From contig JAABSI010000025.1 in NCBI GenBank assembly GCA_011390455.1, positions 1 through 34,939 of the forward strand: a DNA stretch of 34,939 nt, in the 5' to 3' direction. A program made the translations under genes and the position numbers. The notes under the pieces were generated by a model. The model was given only the letters and a program-made list of their open reading frames with translations. It made no database searches and was not told the origin of the DNA. The stretch comes from Trueperaceae bacterium (GTDB taxonomy: Bacteria > Deinococcota > Deinococci > Deinococcales > Trueperaceae). Shown piece after piece: positions 31,473 through 34,939 of this stretch (position 1 is its first letter; each line of letters begins with the position of its first letter).

Positions 31473-32320
31473 GGGTGGCGCTCGCCGGCGGGGACCGGGA
31501 AGGGGAGGCGGTTCTCGAGCGGCGGCAGCGGGCAGGTGGCGTAGGGCGTGTGGGCGCACGGCGGGTGGTGGGCGCGGTGGAAGTCGAGCCAGGTGCGGCC
31601 GCCGGCCGGCCGCTCGACCGTGAGGAAGCGACCGGCGCCGTAGGTCGATGCGCCGTTCGTGGCATCGCGGAAGTTCACGAAGAGGAGATCCCCGGCCCAC
31701 GTGGCCAGTAGGGCGTGGTCGGCCCCCGCGTGCTCGAAGTGGAGACGGCCCGCGGCCGGGACTTCGGCGACGTCCCCCAACACGTTCACGATCGCCACGC
31801 GTTCGTCCGCGGCGGCGGCCTCGAAGCGGGCCGGCACCCGCCAGCCGGGTGCCGCCGCGAACCATCCGACGCCGGCGCCGGACGCGTGCGCGGCCGCTTG
31901 CCGCGGATCGTAGGTGCGCACGCCGTGGCGGGCGCCGCGGCGCAGCACCACGATGCGCACCGCGTCCGCCTCGGGCCCGAGCGCGAACGGCCGGTCCGCC
32001 CCGGCCACCCGCACGGCGCCCGCCACCGGCGCACCGTCCGCCCACAGCCGCTCGCCTCCGGCGGGCGCGACGACCACGTCGTCGCCGTCGACGGTGAGCG
32101 TCGCGACGTGCGCGGGGGTCGTGGGCGGCGTTCGAAGCGCGCAGTCCGGACCGCTGCCGAGGCGCTGGGTCCCCTCGCCGAGCCAGTCGAGCCCGGCGAC
32201 CGCCCACCAGCCGTCGGGCGCCGCGAGGCGCGCCGCGTAGCTCGTGCGCCAGTCGACCAGGGCGGCGAGGGCCTCGGCGTCGCGTGCGGGGTCTGCGTTC
32301 GGGACGGGATCGGTGGTCAT
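31469..32320 (-). CDS. DUF1684 domain protein
   Basis: 283 residues. The C-terminal signature is clear: NFRDATNGASTYGAGRFL, then LDFHRAHHPPCAHTPYATCP and LPPLENRLPFPVPAGE, with a CxHTPYATC cysteine pair. The N-terminal half has the family pattern WRTSYAARLAAPDGWWAVAGLDWLGEG. No biochemical function is established. No signal peptide is seen with the chosen ATG 32320, which has GGAG about 5 nt upstream; the frame is open for 52 more residues. It is translationally coupled to the CaCA exchanger gene, a link I cannot explain. Confidence 0.85.
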   Translation of the reverse strand: MTTDPVPNADPARDAEALAALVDWRTSYAARLAAPDGWWAVAGLDWLGEGTQRLGSGPDCALRTPPTTPAHVATLTVDGDDVVVAPAGGERLWADGAPVAGAVRVAGADRPFALGPEADAVRIVVLRRGARHGVRTYDPRQAAAHASGAGVGWFAAAPGWRVPARFEAAAADERVAIVNVLGDVAEVPAAGRLHFEHAGADHALLATWAGDLLFVNFRDATNGASTYGAGRFLTVERPAGGRTWLDFHRAHHPPCAHTPYATCPLPPLENRLPFPVPAGERHP

Positions 32321-32468
32321 GGGGTCTCCGTTGGCTGGGGGGTGCGCGGGCTCGCTTCGTGCGCGATCGAGGCGCCAGCATGACGCATCGCGGCGCGCGA
32401 CGCGGTGGCGCCCGACGCATCGGCATCGGCGGCGTCGGCGCGCTGCGGATGACGTAGGCTGACGGTCT

Positions 32469-32485
32469 GCCCGCACCGCGCGGGC
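32469..32485 (+). promoter_or_regulatory. Leader hairpin of the peptide importer operon
   Basis: GCCCGC and GCGGGC are perfect 6-bp arms with a 5-nt loop, located between a TAGGCT -10-like box (32455-32460) and the GGAGGT ribosome-binding site (32493-32498). Confidence 0.3.
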
Positions 32486-32503
32486 GACCTACGGAGGTCC
32501 TGT

Positions 32504-33979
32504 ATGCGACGTGCCCTGCTGCTTCTCATCGCGCTCCTGGCGCTGGCGACGGCGTCCGCCCAGACGCTCACCACCGCCATCGGCTCCAACCCGCCGACCC
32601 TCGATCCGCAAGTCACCTTCAACGGCTTCTCGTTCCACGTGACCAACCAGGTCTTCGAAACGCTCGTGCGCGTCACGCCCGACGGCGCCATCGTCCCCGG
32701 CCTGGCGACCGACTGGAGCTACCCCGACCCCACCACGCTGCGCCTGACGCTGCGCGAGGGCGTGACCTTCCACGACGGCACGGCCTTCGACGCCGACGCG
32801 GTGGTCGCCTCCTTCCAGCGCATCCTCGACCCGGAGACGGCCGCGCCCGGCCGCTTCGTGCTCAGCTCGATCGACGAGGTCCGCGCGGTGGACGCCACGA
32901 CCGTCGAGCTCGTCACCGACCCGCCGTTCGCGCCGCTGCTCGCGCACCTCGCCCACCCGGTGGCGGCCATCGTCCCGGTCGCGCAGGCCGAGGAGCTCGC
33001 CCGCGAGCCCGTCGGCACCGGCCCCTACACCTTCGTCCGCTGGGTCGACGGCAGCGAAGTCGTGCTGCAGGCGAACGCGGACTACTGGGGCGGCGCGCCC
33101 GCAATCACCGACCTGGTCGTGCGCATCATCCCCGAGGTCAGCACCCAGGTGGTCGAGCTCCGCTCCGGCGGCGTCGACATGATCTTCAACCTGCCGGCCG
33201 ACAACTTCCTGACGCTCGCCGGCGACCCCGCGCTCGCGACCGACACGCTCCCCGGCTGGGGGAGCGCGCACCTGGGCTTCAACGTCGCGAACCCCAAGCT
33301 CGCCGACGTTCGGGTCCGTCAAGCGCTCGCCCACGCGATCGACAAGGCGCTGATCACCGAGGAGTTCTTCCGCGGCCTCGCCGCCCCCGGCGTCGCGCCC
33401 ATCCCTGGCACCGTGCGCTACGCCGCCGACCTCGAGGAGCCGTACCCGTACGACGTCGAGGGCGCCCGGGCGCTGCTCGCCGAGGCGGGCGCCGAGGGCC
33501 TCTCGCTGCGCCTCGACGTCTTCCAGAACCCCGACCTCGAGTCGGTCGCGCAGGTCCTGCAGTTCGCCTTCGCCGAGATCGGCGTCGACCTCGAGATCCG
33601 CGTCCAGGACTTCTCGGCGTACACCCAGGCGGTCGAGTCCGACGACCTCGAGCTCTACATGACCTCGTGGGGCACCGTCACGCTCGACGCGGACTACACC
33701 CTCTACGCCTTCTTCCACTCGAGCCAGGTCCCGGCCAACAACCGTTCGCGCTGGGTCGACGCCGACATCGACGCCCTGCTGCAAGAGGGCCGCGACAACC
33801 CGGACGACGCCGCCCGAGCCGCCGCCTACCTCGAGGTGCAGGAGCGCGCGATCGTCGAGCTGCCGATGGTGACGCTCTACTACCCGCTCTTCACGTACGC
33901 CAAGCGCCCGAGCGTGCAGGGCGAGGTGCTCGCGTTCTCCTGGATCCTCCTCGACCTGCGGAACGCGACGCTGGACTAA
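32504..33979 (+). CDS. Peptide/nickel-type ABC transporter substrate-binding protein (family 5)
   Basis: 491 residues with a signal peptide (1-19, cleavage SA/QT). Family 5 features include NPPTLDPQVTFNG, the LREGVTFHDGTAFDADAVVASFQRI segment (consensus F-H-D-G-x-x-F-x-A-x-D-V) and GTGPYTFVRW. It has no lipobox, so it is free in the periplasm or bound through other contacts. Substrate could be peptide, nickel, glutathione or a sugar; the sequence does not decide. ATG 32504 has GGAGGT 5 nt upstream. The permease gene begins one base after its stop, so they form an operon. Confidence 0.92.
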   Translation: MRRALLLLIALLALATASAQTLTTAIGSNPPTLDPQVTFNGFSFHVTNQVFETLVRVTPDGAIVPGLATDWSYPDPTTLRLTLREGVTFHDGTAFDADAVVASFQRILDPETAAPGRFVLSSIDEVRAVDATTVELVTDPPFAPLLAHLAHPVAAIVPVAQAEELAREPVGTGPYTFVRWVDGSEVVLQANADYWGGAPAITDLVVRIIPEVSTQVVELRSGGVDMIFNLPADNFLTLAGDPALATDTLPGWGSAHLGFNVANPKLADVRVRQALAHAIDKALITEEFFRGLAAPGVAPIPGTVRYAADLEEPYPYDVEGARALLAEAGAEGLSLRLDVFQNPDLESVAQVLQFAFAEIGVDLEIRVQDFSAYTQAVESDDLELYMTSWGTVTLDADYTLYAFFHSSQVPANNRSRWVDADIDALLQEGRDNPDDAARAAAYLEVQERAIVELPMVTLYYPLFTYAKRPSVQGEVLAFSWILLDLRNATLD

Positions 33980-33980
33980 C

Positions 33981-34910
33981 TTGTTCGGGTACCTGCTGGG
34001 CCGCTTGCTCGGCACGGCGCCGGTCCTGTTCGGGGTGACGCTGCTCGTCTTCGCGATGACGTGGCTCACCCCGGGCGACCCGGTCGTCGCCCTGCTCGGC
34101 GAGACCGCCCAAGGCATCTCCGCCGAGGGGCGCGACGACCTCCGTCGTCAGCTCGGCCTCGACCGGCCCTGGCCGGTGCAGTACGTCGAGTACGTCACGG
34201 GCTTGCTGCAGGGCGACCTGGGCACCTCGATCCGCTCGCGCCGGCCGGTGCTCGACGAGGTGCTCGACCGCTTGCCGGCGACCGCGGAGCTCGCGCTCGC
34301 GGGCCTGGCGATCGCCGTCGTCGTCGGCGTCTCGCTAGGGGTCGCCGCGGCCGTGCGCAAGCGCACCTGGGTCGACGCGCTCGCCATCGCGGTCGCGCTC
34401 GTGGGCGTGTCGGTCCCGGTCTTCTGGTCGGGCTTCATCCTCATGCTCGTCTTCGCCCTCGAGCTCGGCTGGCTGCCGGCCAGCGGCCGCGGCACCTGGC
34501 AGCATCTGGTGCTGCCGGCGCTGACGGTCGGCATCTCCTCGGCGGCCTTCATCGCGCGCATCACCCGCGGCGCTGTGCTCGAGACGCTCGGCCAGGACTA
34601 CGTGCGCACCGCCCGCGCGAAAGGGGTGGCCGCGCGCCGCGTGGTGGTGCGCCACGCGCTGCGCAACGCGCTGCTCCCGATCGTCACCGTGGTCGGCCTG
34701 CAGCTCGGCGGTCTGCTCGGCGGCGCGGTGCTCACCGAGACCGTGTTCGCCTGGCCCGGCGTCGGGCGCATGCTCGTCGACGCGATCCTCGCGCGCGACC
34801 TGCCGTTGGTGCAGGGGAGCGTGCTCGTCGTGTCGCTCCTGTTCATCCTCGTCAACCTCGCCGTCGACCTCTCCTACGCCGCGATCAACCCCAAGGTGCG
34901 GTATGGCTGA
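33981..34910 (+). CDS. ABC transporter permease, DppB/OppB type
   Basis: 309 residues, six membrane helices. The N-terminal GRLLGTAPVLFGVTLLVFAMTWLTPGDPV is typical of DppB. The EAA-type loop is YVRTARAKGVAARRVVVRHALRNALLPI. It starts at TTG 33981, one base after the binding-protein stop; no in-frame ATG or GTG lies nearby in the same position. It ends with an 8-nt overlap with the next permease gene. Confidence 0.92.
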   Translation: MFGYLLGRLLGTAPVLFGVTLLVFAMTWLTPGDPVVALLGETAQGISAEGRDDLRRQLGLDRPWPVQYVEYVTGLLQGDLGTSIRSRRPVLDEVLDRLPATAELALAGLAIAVVVGVSLGVAAAVRKRTWVDALAIAVALVGVSVPVFWSGFILMLVFALELGWLPASGRGTWQHLVLPALTVGISSAAFIARITRGAVLETLGQDYVRTARAKGVAARRVVVRHALRNALLPIVTVVGLQLGGLLGGAVLTETVFAWPGVGRMLVDAILARDLPLVQGSVLVVSLLFILVNLAVDLSYAAINPKVRYG

Positions 34911-34939
34911 CGCCGCCGTCGCCCCGGTCGGCCGCTGGC
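34903..34939 (+). CDS. Start of a DppC/OppC-type permease gene (truncated by window end)
   Basis: ATG 34903 opens in the +1 frame and reads MADAAVAPVGRW to the window edge, overlapping the preceding DppB-type gene by 8 nt. The DppC identity is inferred from position only. Confidence 0.6.
   Translation, partial: MADAAVAPVGRW

Overview
This is a very GC-rich (roughly 70%), densely packed bacterial chromosome segment with no rRNA, tRNA, insertion sequence, integrase, phage gene or CRISPR array that I can see. The gene content (complete mrpABCDEFG, kbl-tdh, an HD-GYP protein with several GAF domains, sugar and peptide ABC importers with the ATPase elsewhere) fits the phylum Deinococcota. So does the promoter style: several starts lie only 6-8 nt after a TAnnnT -10 box, implying leaderless mRNAs. 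A Truepera-like lineage is my best guess, but that placement is inference without a search.

Layout. 1-1329: a truncated gene end, a DtxR/MntR-type metal regulator and a coupled small unknown protein. 1302-4274 (-): a c-di-GMP phosphodiesterase with PAS, GAF and HD-GYP domains, divergent from a seven-gene Mrp Na+/H+ antiporter operon (4714-10499) that has a long leader containing a 31-codon ORF. 10555-13499: a HAD nucleotidase divergent from the kbl-tdh threonine-to-glycine operon, itself preceded by a 13-codon leaderless mini-ORF. 13669-15137 (-): a NUDIX hydrolase and a secreted protein made of two repeated domains. 15305-18643: a regulator-rich stretch with TetR plus a small membrane protein, DinB, MarR, YceI and HxlR. 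18614-20086 (-): leucyl aminopeptidase. 20193-22031: two coupled rhodaneses and a fasciclin lipoprotein. 22107-25373 (-): a sugar ABC importer (two permeases and a binding protein). 25675-30377: a membrane zinc protease, a methyltransferase (-) and a PAS-GGDEF-EAL protein. 30387-32320 (-): a CaCA cation exchanger coupled to a DUF1684 protein. 32504-34939: the start of a peptide/nickel-type ABC importer operon, cut by the window end.

How it works together. The window is mostly housekeeping transport and stress physiology: cation and pH homeostasis (Mrp, CaCA, MntR-like regulator), sulfane-sulfur handling (rhodaneses), nutrient import, threonine catabolism and c-di-GMP turnover. I see no obvious defence island or mobile system. 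The more unusual content is regulatory: repeated leaderless promoters, short leader ORFs overlapping the first genes of the mrp and kbl operons, operator-like dyads beside rhodanese, MarR and HxlR/YceI genes, and long perfect palindromes between operons.
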